Source of the DNA: CAYYFX01 sp046330135
Lineage (GTDB): Bacteria > ARS69
DNA length: 64,000 nt
NCBI GenBank assembly: GCA_046330135.1
Contig: JAXLTI010000006.1
Span: forward strand, 62,001 to 126,000
Direction: 5' to 3'
Position numbers and translations under genes: made by a program. Positions 34,473 through 43,405 of this stretch are shown here, in pieces (positions within the stretch are counted from its first letter, which is position 1; the number at the start of each line of letters is the position of its first letter). The notes beneath the pieces were generated by a model. The model saw only the letters and a list, made by a program, of their open reading frames with translations, had not been told where the DNA came from and searched no databases.

Positions 34473-35696
34473 CTACGGCCGGACGTAGTGGCAGGTGTAC
34501 CCGCCCGGGTGCTTCTTCAAGTAGTCCTGGTGATAGTCTTCGGCGTCGTAGAACGGTCCCGCCGCGACGATCTCCGTCACGATCGGCCGCTTCCACTTGC
34601 CGGACGACTCGACCTTCGCCTTCACGCGCTCGGCGGTCTCCTTCTGGGCCGCGCTCGTGTAGAAGATGGCGGAGCGGTACTGCGTTCCGACGTCGTAGCC
34701 CTGACGGTTCGAGGTCGTCGGGTCGTGCACGCGGAAGAACCAGGCCAGCAGGTCCGCGTAGCTCAGCTTCTTCGGATCGAAGACCACGCGCACGGACTCC
34801 GCATGACCGGTCTTTCCCGTGTGAACGTCGTCATAGGTGGGGTTCTGCATCGTTCCGCCCGTGTAGCCCACCCGCAGGTCCACGATGCCGGGCAGGCTGC
34901 GCAGGATCTCCTCCATTCCCCAGAAGCAGCCGCCGGCGAGGAGGGCGGTCTCGGTGCCGGGCGGTGCGGCGGGAGGTCGGGGGATCTTCGCGGACCCGGG
35001 GGCGTCGCCCTCCGAGGGCGGGGCGGCGAGAGGCGAGGTGGCCGGCGCTGCGGCGGCTTGCGCACCGCTCCCGGGCTTGCCGGTCGCGCCGGCGGCCGGC
35101 GCGGCAGCCACGTTGAACGCCGCGGCGAACTCTCCGTAGCCCTCCTTCGCCAGCTGGCCGGCCGGGATGAACCGCAGCGCGGCCGAGTTCATGCAGTAGC
35201 GGAGTCCGGTGGGCGCTGGACCGTCGTCGAAGACGTGGCCGAGATGCGAGTTCGCATGCTTCGAGCGGATCTCGGTGCGCGACACGCCGAGCGTGCCGTC
35301 CGTCGCCTGCACCACGTTCTCGGGCAGGAGCGGGCGCGTGAAGCTGGGCCAGCCGGTGCCCGACTCGAACTTGTCGGCGGAGCTGAACAGCGGCTCGCCC
35401 GACACGACGTCCACGTAGATGCCGTCCGCCTGGTTGTTCCAGTACGCGTTGGCGAAGGGCGTCTCGGTCCCCTCGTGCTGGGTGACGTCGTACTGCTGAG
35501 ACGTGAGGCGCGCCTCGAGCACGTCGTCGGACGGCTTCACGAACGTCTTCCACGAGCCCGTCGGGCTCGGCACGGGCGTCACGGGGGAGGAGGCCTGATC
35601 CGCGCGCGAGCGATTCACGTGCGCCCACGCCAGGACGACGACCACGAGAGCTACGATCGCGAGGATCCAACGCGTGGCGTTCAATCGAACCTCCAT
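34473..35696 (-). CDS. msrBA: membrane-anchored MsrB-MsrA fusion methionine sulfoxide reductase
   Basis: A 407-residue protein. An N-terminal helix (ILAIVALVVVVLAWAHV) anchors it on the outer face. MsrB is first (about 50-185: SGTGWPSFTRPL, HLGHVFDDGP, catalytic Cys in LRYCMNSAAL). Then a ~60-residue Ala/Pro linker, then MsrA (about 250-405: GGCFWGMEE, GYTGG, EDYHQDYL). Common two-domain proteins have A then B; here the order is B then A. All four zinc-binding cysteines of typical MsrB are replaced (YVDVVSGEPLF and RSKHANSHLG), so this is a zinc-less MsrB. The enzyme reduces both R and S methionine sulfoxide in envelope proteins. ATG at 35696. Confidence 0.92.
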   Translation of the reverse strand: MEVRLNATRWILAIVALVVVVLAWAHVNRSRADQASSPVTPVPSPTGSWKTFVKPSDDVLEARLTSQQYDVTQHEGTETPFANAYWNNQADGIYVDVVSGEPLFSSADKFESGTGWPSFTRPLLPENVVQATDGTLGVSRTEIRSKHANSHLGHVFDDGPAPTGLRYCMNSAALRFIPAGQLAKEGYGEFAAAFNVAAAPAAGATGKPGSGAQAAAAPATSPLAAPPSEGDAPGSAKIPRPPAAPPGTETALLAGGCFWGMEEILRSLPGIVDLRVGYTGGTMQNPTYDDVHTGKTGHAESVRVVFDPKKLSYADLLAWFFRVHDPTTSNRQGYDVGTQYRSAIFYTSAAQKETAERVKAKVESSGKWKRPIVTEIVAAGPFYDAEDYHQDYLKKHPGGYTCHYVRP

Positions 35697-35845
35697 GGGT
35701 GGGAGCACGCACGGCGAGGCGTCGCGAGGACGGAGCCGCCTTCCGTGACTTCTTGGATGTCCCTGGGTCGTCGATCGATTCCGAGGACCGGACCGGGCGC
35801 GCCCGCTCCCTCGTCCGGCGGCGGCCCCTCCGGGGCCAGCCGAGG

Positions 35846-37114
35846 TCACTTCGTGGCGGGCGGCCTCGGTGCCGCGGCCACGATCTCCAGGACCTGCTCC
35901 TCGGTCAGGAGCTTGTTCATCGTCTTCGCGCGCTGCAGGATCGCGTCCAGGAGCTCCTGGTGGTGCGGCAGGTTCCGGCTCTTCAGGTAGTGCAGCACGT
36001 TGGAACCGCCGGACATCGGACCGATCTCGATCTCCTGCCGGCGACCGATCCAGCTCGCGGGCACTCCGGAGTAGACGCGGTCCGCGAGCCACTCCTCGCC
36101 CTTGCGCTGCGCCTTGATCACGGCCGCCGCATGGACGCCGGTGGCGGTGCGGAAGGCGTCGCGGCCGATGATCGGCATGTTCACGGGAATCGGAACGTCG
36201 GTGGCGCGCGAGACGGTGAAGAGGTACTCGGGGAGCCGCGAGAGATCGTCGTCGCGCAAGCCGAGGAGCTTCAGGTTCACGAGGAGCTGCTCCATGGGCG
36301 TGTTGCCCACGCGCTCGCCGATGCCGAGCGCGGTTCCGTGCACGCGCGTGGCGCCCGCCTGGACGGCGGCGAGCGTGTTCGCCACGTCCAGCCCGCGGTC
36401 GCGGTGGCCATGCCAGTCGATGCCCACGTCCGCGCCGGTCTTCGCGATCAGCTCCTTCACCCACGCGACGAGGTTCATCACGCCTTCGGGCACCGCGGCG
36501 CCGACCGTGTCGCAGAGGCACAGGCGCTTCGCGCCGGCGTCGATGGCGGCGCGCAGCAGGATCTCCAGGTGCTCGGGAGAGGAGCGGATCGTGTCCTCCG
36601 TCACGTACATGACGGGCAGGCCTTCGCTCACCGCGAACTCCACCGCGGTCTTCGTGTGCTGGACGATCTGGTCGACGCTCCACTCCTCGGCGTACTGGCG
36701 GATCGGGCTCGACCCGATGAACACGCATGCCTCGATCGGAACGCCCGTGCGCTGCGAGATCTCCGCCATCGGCTCGATGTCCGCGCGCACCGTGCGGCCC
36801 GCGCAGTTCGGGCGGATGCGCAGCTTCTCGCGATCGATCTCCTGGCAAAGGCGCAGCACGGCGTCGTACTGGCGCTGGCCGGCGCCCGGCAGCCCCACGT
36901 CCGCCGTCTCCACGCCGAGGCTCTCCATGAGATGGAGCACCTCGACCTTCACGTCCACGGGGGGATCGGTGACCGACGGGCTCTGGAGACCGTCGCGCAG
37001 GGTCTCGTCGTCGAGCATGACGTGACCGCTGCCGCGGAAACGGCTCGGACCGCTCAGCGCCCAGTCGTGGATCAGCCCGGTTTCCGAAGGAACGGTACGG
37101 CCGGGTTCGGTCAT
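35846..37114 (-). CDS. 2-isopropylmalate/homocitrate synthase-family (HMGL-like) enzyme
   Basis: A 422-residue TIM-barrel acyltransferase. The metal and catalytic motifs of the DRE-TIM superfamily are present: LDDETLRDGLQSP near residue 35, CDTVGAA, and the metal pair in DWHGHRDRGLDVAN, followed by GIGERVGNTPMEQ. The last ~60 residues are a helical extension rather than the LeuA regulatory domain, so this is a short form. Products of such enzymes are isopropylmalate, citramalate or homocitrate; which one cannot be fixed. It lies 28 bp downstream of a TPR gene on the same strand, likely a two-gene unit. ATG at 37114. Confidence 0.85.
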   Translation of the reverse strand: MTEPGRTVPSETGLIHDWALSGPSRFRGSGHVMLDDETLRDGLQSPSVTDPPVDVKVEVLHLMESLGVETADVGLPGAGQRQYDAVLRLCQEIDREKLRIRPNCAGRTVRADIEPMAEISQRTGVPIEACVFIGSSPIRQYAEEWSVDQIVQHTKTAVEFAVSEGLPVMYVTEDTIRSSPEHLEILLRAAIDAGAKRLCLCDTVGAAVPEGVMNLVAWVKELIAKTGADVGIDWHGHRDRGLDVANTLAAVQAGATRVHGTALGIGERVGNTPMEQLLVNLKLLGLRDDDLSRLPEYLFTVSRATDVPIPVNMPIIGRDAFRTATGVHAAAVIKAQRKGEEWLADRVYSGVPASWIGRRQEIEIGPMSGGSNVLHYLKSRNLPHHQELLDAILQRAKTMNKLLTEEQVLEIVAAAPRPPATK

Positions 37115-37142
37115 TCTCGTCTCTCCTGGGCCAACACCGCCG

Positions 37143-37859
37143 TCATGGCTTCGAGGCGGCCGCGTTCTTCAGGCCGAAATCGTGGGCGCGCTTCAGGACT
37201 TCCTCGGCCTTCGCGCTCTCGCCGCGCGAGCGGTAGATCAACGCGAGATGGTAAAGGCTGCTGACCTCGCTGACGCTCTCCTCGCGGCTGCGGTTGAACT
37301 CCTGCTCCGCGCGGGCCAGATCGCCCCGGCGCTCGTGGACCACGCCGATGTGATACCGCGCCATCAGGTACTCCGGGGTGAGAAGCACGGCGCGCTCGAA
37401 GTGCTCGAGGGCCGCATCCAGCTCGCCGGAGTGGAAGAGGCACAGCGCCAGACGGTAGTGCGCGGCGTTGTAGTTCTTGTCCGCCTCCAGGCAGCGGCGA
37501 TAGGCCTTCGCCGCCTCGGTCATGTTCCCGCGGTGGTACCACGCCACGCCGAGGTCGTACTGCGCCAGGATGAACGTCGGAGCGGCGGCGATCGCCTTCT
37601 GATAGCACTCGATGGCCCGATCGAGCATGCCTTGGTGGAAGTACACGGCGCCGAGGCAGTGGTTCGCCAGCGCGTGCGCGGGCTCCGCGTCGAGGAGACG
37701 CTCGAGCTCGTTGCGCGCCTCGCGGCTTCGCCCCTCGCGCATGTGGACCAGGGCGAGCAGAAGCCGCTGGTCCACCGAGGCGTCGCGGAGGAACCGGCCG
37801 CACTCCGAGCAGAACTTGTCCTGGGCGGCGGCCTCGTGGCCGCAACGGGGGCAACGCAT
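37143..37859 (-). CDS. zinc-ribbon TPR-repeat protein
   Basis: A 238-residue protein. The N-terminus MRCPRCGHEAAAQDKFCSEC is a zinc ribbon (CxxC...CxxC). Residues about 30-235 form six TPR units, seen in repeated A..LG..Y...G..D.A...Y..A patterns (for example HCLGAVYFHQGMLDRAIECY). No signal peptide. Such proteins usually scaffold complexes; partner unknown. ATG at 37859 directly starts the zinc ribbon. Upstream gene of the HMGL-like enzyme. Confidence 0.85.
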   Translation of the reverse strand: MRCPRCGHEAAAQDKFCSECGRFLRDASVDQRLLLALVHMREGRSREARNELERLLDAEPAHALANHCLGAVYFHQGMLDRAIECYQKAIAAAPTFILAQYDLGVAWYHRGNMTEAAKAYRRCLEADKNYNAAHYRLALCLFHSGELDAALEHFERAVLLTPEYLMARYHIGVVHERRGDLARAEQEFNRSREESVSEVSSLYHLALIYRSRGESAKAEEVLKRAHDFGLKNAAASKP

Positions 37860-38016
37860 GGGTGTCCTCCCGCGAGTCGTGGGATGGGTCGGAGGGACCG
37901 AGCGCCACAGGGCGGACGACCCTCGGATTTCTGGCCCGTTGATAGCACAGATTCCGGACGAAGTGGTCGGCATTCTCGCCGGGGGGCGCCTCAGCCCGGC
38001 CTCGGCCCGGAAACGA

Positions 38017-38047
38017 GGAATCCCGGCGACGAGGTCGCCGGGATTCC
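38017..38047 (-). terminator. strong hairpin terminator for the secreted-protein gene at 38076
   Basis: Perfect 14-bp stem GGAATCCCGGCGAC (38017-38030) / GTCGCCGGGATTCC (38034-38047) with a 3-nt loop. On the minus strand it follows the stop at 38076 by 28 nt and is followed by TCGTTTCC. Confidence 0.8.
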
Positions 38048-38075
38048 GACAAGCAGCCTTCGCTGGAGCGGAGGG

Positions 38076-38573
38076 CTACCGGTACTGGCTCTTCACCGAG
38101 CCCCACGAATTGGGCTCGACGGCCACCGGGTGCTCGCAGCGGATGAAGCACTCTTCCTGCTGTGCCAGGAAGAAGCCGTTCGGATCGTAGAACTGGACCA
38201 GGTAGCAGCAGAAGTCCGGGTCCGTCGTGAACGAGAAGCCGTGCAGGTCCGTGCCGGGCAGGATGCAGTTGCTGCCCGTGAACCACGTGGCTCCGCCGTC
38301 CGGCAGAGGAGCGTTCCCCGTCCAGCCCGCAGGCTGCTCCGTGCCGAGGATCACGCACTGGGGCGGCGCCGGCAGCGGCTCGGGGATGAACACGATGCGG
38401 CAAACGGGGGCGGGCAGATTGAAGTTCACCACCGTGAAGTACGTCTTGTTGTAGACGATGCCGCCCTGGTTGAACGTCACACACGAGTCCTGCACCACCG
38501 ACACGCTCGCGAGCGCGAGCGCCGGAAGCAACAGCAGCGACAGGACGCCGATCGAGAGTATTTTCCGCTTCAT
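38076..38573 (-). CDS. secreted protein with C-terminal VEPxxWGxxKxxYR signature
   Basis: A 165-residue protein. Sec signal MKRKILSIGVLSLLLLPALALA, then a cysteine-rich mature domain of about 125 residues with seven or more Cys (VCRIVF, NCILPG, FCCYLVQF, EECFIRC), probably disulphide-bonded. No family recognised. The C-terminus PVAVEPNSWGSVKSQYR is nearly the same as that of the otherwise unrelated gene at 15885, including the conserved W, G, K and YR at the very end. ATG at 38573 follows AAGGAGGAGAG. Single gene with its own strong terminator. Confidence 0.8.
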   Translation of the reverse strand: MKRKILSIGVLSLLLLPALALASVSVVQDSCVTFNQGGIVYNKTYFTVVNFNLPAPVCRIVFIPEPLPAPPQCVILGTEQPAGWTGNAPLPDGGATWFTGSNCILPGTDLHGFSFTTDPDFCCYLVQFYDPNGFFLAQQEECFIRCEHPVAVEPNSWGSVKSQYR

Positions 38574-38853
38574 CTTCTTCTCTCCTCCTTCGGACGTGCG
38601 CACGCCCGATGACTCTGCAGACCGGGGGGCCGAGGACCGGAGGCCCGTGCCTCGGATGCCGCAATGAGCCCAAGCGGCACTCTACTCCCTCCCGCCGCGG
38701 CGAATCCAGTCCTTCTCGCGGGGGAGTCTCGAATCTCCAATCCCCCGGGGGCGAAAAGGGGGCTCGGCGCGCCCTCGGGGACGTCTGGGGCGCCCGGGGG
38801 GCCGTCCGCAGGGCCGGCGCAGGGACGGTTCGGGCGGGCGGTCGGGGTCAGGG

Positions 38854-38882
38854 GTGACAGGCCGGGCCCGGCACCCTAGAAT
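38854..38882 (+). promoter_or_regulatory. promoter of guaA
   Basis: -35 GTGACA (38854-38859), exactly 17 bp, -10 TAGAAT (38877-38882). Expected transcription start near 38889, only a few bases before the ATG at 38893, so the mRNA is leaderless or nearly so. It also rules out the in-frame ATG at 38881, which lies inside the -10. The remaining bases 38574-38853 of this gap hold no gene. Confidence 0.7.
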
Positions 38883-38892
38883 GCCGCAGATC

Positions 38893-40716
38893 ATGAAACA
38901 CGATACCCTCGCCGTCCTCGATTTCGGCGGCCAGTACGCCCATCTCATCGCCACGAAGATCCGCTCTCTGGGGGTCCTTTCCGAGGTCCGCGACCCGGAC
39001 GACCCCGTGGAGACCTACCGCGGGTACCGCGGGATCGTGCTCTCCGGTAGTCCGGCCCTTTCCGCCCACGACGAGGACTCGGGATGGAGCCGAGGCGTCC
39101 TGGACCTCGGGATCCCCGTGCTGGGCTTCTGCTTCGGCCACCAGGAGATCGCGAAGCACGCCGGCGGCGCCGTGGAGCACACGAAGCGCGAGTACGGCGC
39201 GGCCACGCTTCGAATCGTGGGCGAGTCCCCGCTCTTCGACGGGCTGAGCGGCGAAGAGGTCGTCTGGATGAGCCACGGCGACACCGTGACGAAGCTCCCG
39301 CGGGACTTCGTGGAGCTCGGCTACTCGGTGGGCGGCGTGGACACGTCGCACGACCACCGCAACGCCGCGATCGCCTGCGAAGCGCGCCATCAGTACGGGT
39401 TGCAGTTCCATCCCGAGGTGGACGACACGCCGTGCGGGATCGACATCCTGCGCAACTTCGCGATCCGCATCTGCGGCGTGAAGCCGGACTGGGTCATGGG
39501 CGACCAGATCGGCGAGCGAGTCGCGGCGATCCGCGAGGAGGTGGGCGACCGCAACGTGCTGCTGCTCGCTTCGGGCGGCGTGGACTCCACGGTGGCGGCG
39601 CTCCTGTTTCATCGCGCGCTGGGTGCTTCGAGACTGAGGCTCCTGCACATCGACAACGGGCTCATGCGCAAGGACGAGAGCGCGCTCGTGGCGAAGAAGC
39701 TGGGCGCGCTGGGCCTCGGCGATTGCCTCGACGTGGTCGACGCATCGGCGGAGTTCCTCGCCGCGCTCGACGGGCTCACCGATCCGGAGAAGAAGCGCAA
39801 GGCGATCGGCGACACCTTCGTGGCGGTCTTCGAGCGCGCGGCGGCGCGCCTCGATCTCGCGCACGCCCTCCTCGGCCAGGGGACCATCTACCCCGACACG
39901 ATCGAGACCGGCGGCACCAAGCGCGCCGACGTGATCAAGACCCACCACAACCGCGTCCCGCTCATCCAAGAGATGATCGCGCAGGGGCGCGTCGTGGAGC
40001 CGCTCAAGGATCTCTACAAGGTGGAGGTGCGGGAGTTGGGGAAGGCCCTCGGGCTGGACCCGGCGAGCCTCGAGCGGCACCCGTTCCCCGGCCCGGGGCT
40101 CGGCATCCGCGTCGCCTCCGCCCTGAAGGTCGAGGATTTCGACGAGGCGAGGCTCCGCGCCGACCTCGATCGCGCGCTCCAGGGCACGGGCCTGCGCGGC
40201 TTGCCGCTGCCGGTGCGGTCGGTGGGCGTGAAGGCCGATCTCCGCAGCTACGAGCATCCCGTGCTCCTCACCGGCCCCACGCCGGGATGGGATCGGCTCA
40301 GCGCCATCGCCACCCAGCTCGCGAAGTCCGTGCCCGGGATCAACCGGTGCCTCTACGATCTCGGCGGCCGTGGACCCCAGCGCGCCGAGCTGGTGCCCGC
40401 CACGGTGACGCGCGAGCGCCTCGATCTCCTCCGGGAGCTGGACGCGATCGTCATGGCCGCGCTGGAGCGCCACGACCTGATGACCACGGTATGGCAATGC
40501 CCCACGGTGCTCGTCCCGCTCCGCCTCGACGGGCGCGGCCGCGAGCTCGTCGTGGTCCGGCCGGTCCTCTCCGAGCGCGCGATGACCGCGCGGCCGGCAT
40601 GGGTCGGCGAAGCGTGCGCGGCTGAGATCACGCGCGCGCTGCTGGCGTTCGCGCCGGTCTCGAGCGTCGCGATCGACGTGACCACGAAGCCGCCGGCGAC
40701 GATCGAGTGGGAGTGA
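38893..40716 (+). CDS. guaA: GMP synthase (glutamine-hydrolysing), long form
   Basis: A 607-residue two-domain enzyme of purine biosynthesis, XMP + Gln + ATP to GMP. Class I glutaminase at 1-190: nucleophile Cys80 in GFCFGHQ and HPEV. ATP-pyrophosphatase with LLASGGVDST near 223. The C-terminal dimerisation domain is longer than the ~525-residue E. coli enzyme by roughly 80 residues, with an insertion (about DFDEARLRADLDRALQG to SVPGINRCLYDL) as seen in the long eukaryote-like forms. The conserved TTKPPATIEWE end is intact. Start fixed by the promoter at 38854-38882. Confidence 0.95.
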   Translation: MKHDTLAVLDFGGQYAHLIATKIRSLGVLSEVRDPDDPVETYRGYRGIVLSGSPALSAHDEDSGWSRGVLDLGIPVLGFCFGHQEIAKHAGGAVEHTKREYGAATLRIVGESPLFDGLSGEEVVWMSHGDTVTKLPRDFVELGYSVGGVDTSHDHRNAAIACEARHQYGLQFHPEVDDTPCGIDILRNFAIRICGVKPDWVMGDQIGERVAAIREEVGDRNVLLLASGGVDSTVAALLFHRALGASRLRLLHIDNGLMRKDESALVAKKLGALGLGDCLDVVDASAEFLAALDGLTDPEKKRKAIGDTFVAVFERAAARLDLAHALLGQGTIYPDTIETGGTKRADVIKTHHNRVPLIQEMIAQGRVVEPLKDLYKVEVRELGKALGLDPASLERHPFPGPGLGIRVASALKVEDFDEARLRADLDRALQGTGLRGLPLPVRSVGVKADLRSYEHPVLLTGPTPGWDRLSAIATQLAKSVPGINRCLYDLGGRGPQRAELVPATVTRERLDLLRELDAIVMAALERHDLMTTVWQCPTVLVPLRLDGRGRELVVVRPVLSERAMTARPAWVGEACAAEITRALLAFAPVSSVAIDVTTKPPATIEWE

Positions 40717-40762
40717 GCGGGCGCGGGCGGACTCGCGCGGCTCCGCGCCCTCCGGGTGGATC

Positions 40763-41608
40763 GTGAAACCGATCGAAGGCGTCCCCGACCTCCGACTCGT
40801 GCGCACGGAGCACGTGCGCTTCCACGAGCGTCCCGAGCCCAAGCGCACCCTGCGACTCGTGGAGCGGCTGCGCCACGACGTGGAGCTCCAGAACCCCCCG
40901 ACCGTGGCCGTGCTCGGGGCCGGCGAGTGGGTGCTCCTCGACGGCGCGAACCGGGTGAGCGCGTTCCGCGAGATCGGCTGGTCCCACGTGCCGGTCCAGG
41001 TGATCGACTACGCCGACCCCGCGGTGCAGCTCAAGGGCTGGCACCACCTGCTGCTCGAAGGGCGCGCGCTCGATCTTCGCACCGCCTACGGAGCGCTCGA
41101 GGGCATGAAGCTGGAGCGAGTGCCGGACGGCGAGCTGGCCACTCGCCTCGAGCTGCGCCAGGTGTACGCGGCGCTCGTGGACAGCGACCGGACCGTGTGG
41201 GGACTCTTCCCGCCCGACGGCGTGGTGCGCCTCGCACCGTGGATGACGGCGCTCGCCAAGGTCGTGGGCGCGTACGAAGGGCGGTCGAGGCTCGAGCGCA
41301 TCAAGGTCCCGGACTACGAGAACCTGCCCGACGTCTTCCACGCCGTGGACCATCAGCTCGTGCTGTTCCCGACGATCTCGAAGGCGGAGCTGCTGTCCCT
41401 GGTGCGCGACGACATCCGCATTCCGACCGGCCTCACGCGCCATCTCATTCCCGGCCGCGCCCTCGGCCTCCACCTTCCGCTCGAGTTCCTCACGGAGCTC
41501 TCGGAGGAGGAGGCGAAGGTGGCGCACTTCCGCGCCTTCGTGGACGGGCTCGAGATGGCCGGCCGCATCCGCTACTACGAGGAGTCCGTCTTCATCATGA
41601 ACGAGTGA
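40763..41608 (+). CDS. ParB/Srx-fold protein, SbnI/SerK-like
   Basis: A 281-residue cytoplasmic protein. The N-terminal ~90 residues have the ParB/sulfiredoxin signature in the SbnI variant: HERPEPKRTLRLVERL, then WVLLDGANRVSAFREIGW and the downstream VQVIDYADPAVQLKGWHHLL. SbnI/SerK-type proteins phosphorylate free serine using ATP or ADP; some are also regulators. The ~190-residue C-terminal part is not obviously in characterised SbnI. The DGxNR box has Ala-Asn where ParB has His, so activity is uncertain. GTG start with GGGTGGA, 46 bp after guaA. Pairs with the P-loop gene downstream. Confidence 0.7.
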   Translation: MKPIEGVPDLRLVRTEHVRFHERPEPKRTLRLVERLRHDVELQNPPTVAVLGAGEWVLLDGANRVSAFREIGWSHVPVQVIDYADPAVQLKGWHHLLLEGRALDLRTAYGALEGMKLERVPDGELATRLELRQVYAALVDSDRTVWGLFPPDGVVRLAPWMTALAKVVGAYEGRSRLERIKVPDYENLPDVFHAVDHQLVLFPTISKAELLSLVRDDIRIPTGLTRHLIPGRALGLHLPLEFLTELSEEEAKVAHFRAFVDGLEMAGRIRYYEESVFIMNE

Positions 41609-41692
41609 GGGCGCATCGGCCGAGCGCGGGCAGCGCGGCCTCCGCGGCGCCGCGCCCGAGCGTCGGCGCACCCTCGCGAAAGGTCGGCCGCC

Positions 41693-42673
41693 ATGCCCCT
41701 GATCGATGTTCTGCTCCTCTTCGCGCTGCCGGCGTCGGGCAAGTCCGAGGTCCGGCGCTACCTCGCCTCGCTCCCCGCCGACGTATGCCGCGACGACTTC
41801 CGCCTCGGCCCCACCGTCCAGCTCGACGACTACCCGTACGTCCACCTCATGCGTCGCACGAGCCAGGAGCTGCGGAAGCTCGGCGAGGACGGCGCGTTCT
41901 TCGATGCGGACGAGCAGCCGATGAAGGAGCCGCTGGACTGGGGCACGCTGATCGAGCTGCTGAACGAGGACTTCGAGGACGTCGTGCGGCGGCGGCACGC
42001 CGCGCCCCGCTCCGCGGCGGAGTGGCTGCTCGATCGCTATGATGCCGCGCGCATGAGGGTGGGCGCGACGGCGGCGCTCGCGCTGCTGCCGCGCGAGACG
42101 CGCGGCCGGCTGGTGCGCGCGCTCGAAGCGGACGCGGCCGCCTTCGTGCGGGAGAAGAACGCCGGCCTTCCCGACACGCTCGAGGGCAAGACGATCGTCA
42201 TCGAGGCGGCGCGCGGCGGCCCCGAAGGCGCCACGCTGCCGCTGCCGGCGCCGCTCGGTTACCGCTACTCGCTCGCGCGGCTGCGCGACGAGATCCTCTC
42301 TCGCGCGAGCATCCTCTACATCTGGGTCACGCCCGAGGAGTCGCGCCGCAAGAACAGGGAGCGGACCGACCCGAACGACCCGGGATCGATCCTCCACCAC
42401 GGCGTGCCGGAGGCAGTCATGCGCGGCGACTACGGCCTGGACGACATGGCGTGGCTGGTGGAGCGCTCCGATCGACCCGATACGGTGCGCGTCGAGACGC
42501 GCGGCCGCGTCTTCCACCTGCCCGTCGCGCGCTTCGACAACCGCGTCGATCGCACGACGTTCGTGCGCGGCGAGCCGTCCCGGTGGCGGAAGGAAGACGT
42601 GGACGCTCTGCACGCCGGGCTGAAGGAGGCGTTCGCCCGGCTCGGCCACGTCACCGCCTCCGAAAACGCGTAG
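41693..42673 (+). CDS. P-loop nucleoside-kinase-like protein of unknown function
   Basis: A 326-residue protein. Residues 6-22 contain a Walker A, LFALPASGKSEVRRYL, in which the first loop glycine is Ala. A CRDDFRLG segment follows, then a helical middle and LYIWVTPEESRRKNRERTDP, resembling the lid/LID arginines of nucleotide or small-molecule kinases. No signal. I do not recognise a named family. Likely co-transcribed with the SbnI-like gene (84-bp gap), which suggests a shared small-molecule phosphorylation role. ATG start. Confidence 0.6.
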   Translation: MPLIDVLLLFALPASGKSEVRRYLASLPADVCRDDFRLGPTVQLDDYPYVHLMRRTSQELRKLGEDGAFFDADEQPMKEPLDWGTLIELLNEDFEDVVRRRHAAPRSAAEWLLDRYDAARMRVGATAALALLPRETRGRLVRALEADAAAFVREKNAGLPDTLEGKTIVIEAARGGPEGATLPLPAPLGYRYSLARLRDEILSRASILYIWVTPEESRRKNRERTDPNDPGSILHHGVPEAVMRGDYGLDDMAWLVERSDRPDTVRVETRGRVFHLPVARFDNRVDRTTFVRGEPSRWRKEDVDALHAGLKEAFARLGHVTASENA

Positions 42674-42817
42674 CCGACCTTTGCCGCGCTTGGCATCCGG
42701 CGGGACCCCTCGCGCAGGTCGCGACAAACGCCCGTGCATTCACCGCCTTCTTCGCCGACTCCGGGGCTCTTCGGGAACGATCGGGCGGATTGCAATCGCG
42801 CGCCGCGGCCTTCCGGC

Positions 42818-42847
42818 TTGATTCCCGTACGGCGCACGCCGTAACAT
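42818..42847 (+). promoter_or_regulatory. promoter candidate of the Tad-like operon
   Basis: -35 TTGATT (42818-42823), 18-bp spacer, -10 TAACAT (42842-42847), about 70 nt before the GTG at 42917. Confidence 0.55.
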
Positions 42848-42916
42848 CGAAAGGCCGATTCTGCACGCGGCGACCACGACGGCCGAAACGCCCCTGCCGC
42901 CGGGTCCAAGGTCAAG

Positions 42917-43405
42917 GTGAGACGACACCACTGCGGCAAGCGCGCGAAGGCCTTCCTCCGGCCGCTTCGCTCCTCACGGGGCAACGCGATCGTCGAGTTC
43001 GCGTTCGTGTTCCCCGTCCTGTTCGCTCTCCTCATCGGGACGATCGAGTTCGGCCGGCTGTTCTACGTGCGTCTCACGCTGCTGAGCGCGGTCCGCGAGG
43101 CCTCGCGCTTCACGGTGACGGGGAACAGCCTGCCCGACCCGAGCGATCCGGGGCACCTCCTGGGGCGCGTGGAGTCCATCGTGGCGACGGTGCAGCGCGC
43201 GGCGCCCGGCCTCGACGTTCGCGCCGCGGACGTGACGATCATCGGTCCGGGCGGCCCCGGCGATCCCGGCGGACCGGGCGACGTGGTGACGGTGCGCGTG
43301 GACTACGACATCGATCTCCTCACGCCGATCGTGCGGCCCCTCTTCCCGCACGGCCAGCACCACTACGCGGTGTCCATGATGACGCAGAACGAGCCGTTCC
43401 AATGA
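42917..43405 (+). CDS. TadE-like pseudopilin
   Basis: A 162-residue protein. After ~20 basic residues comes RGNAIVEFAFVFPVLFALLIGTIEFGRLF, the TadE motif and single hydrophobic helix with the processed Glu/Phe region. A periplasmic part of about 110 residues follows, including a Gly/Pro loop. TadE-like proteins are minor pilins of Flp/Tad pili, processed by TadV. GTG start; the ribosome site is weak. First gene of three overlapping Tad-type genes; no tadA/B/C secretion genes are in the window. Confidence 0.85.
   Translation: MRRHHCGKRAKAFLRPLRSSRGNAIVEFAFVFPVLFALLIGTIEFGRLFYVRLTLLSAVREASRFTVTGNSLPDPSDPGHLLGRVESIVATVQRAAPGLDVRAADVTIIGPGGPGDPGGPGDVVTVRVDYDIDLLTPIVRPLFPHGQHHYAVSMMTQNEPFQ

Noticed and set aside
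38881..38883. Upstream ATG as guaA start
   Set aside because: The codon is inside the -10 hexamer TAGAAT, so it cannot be transcribed from that promoter.
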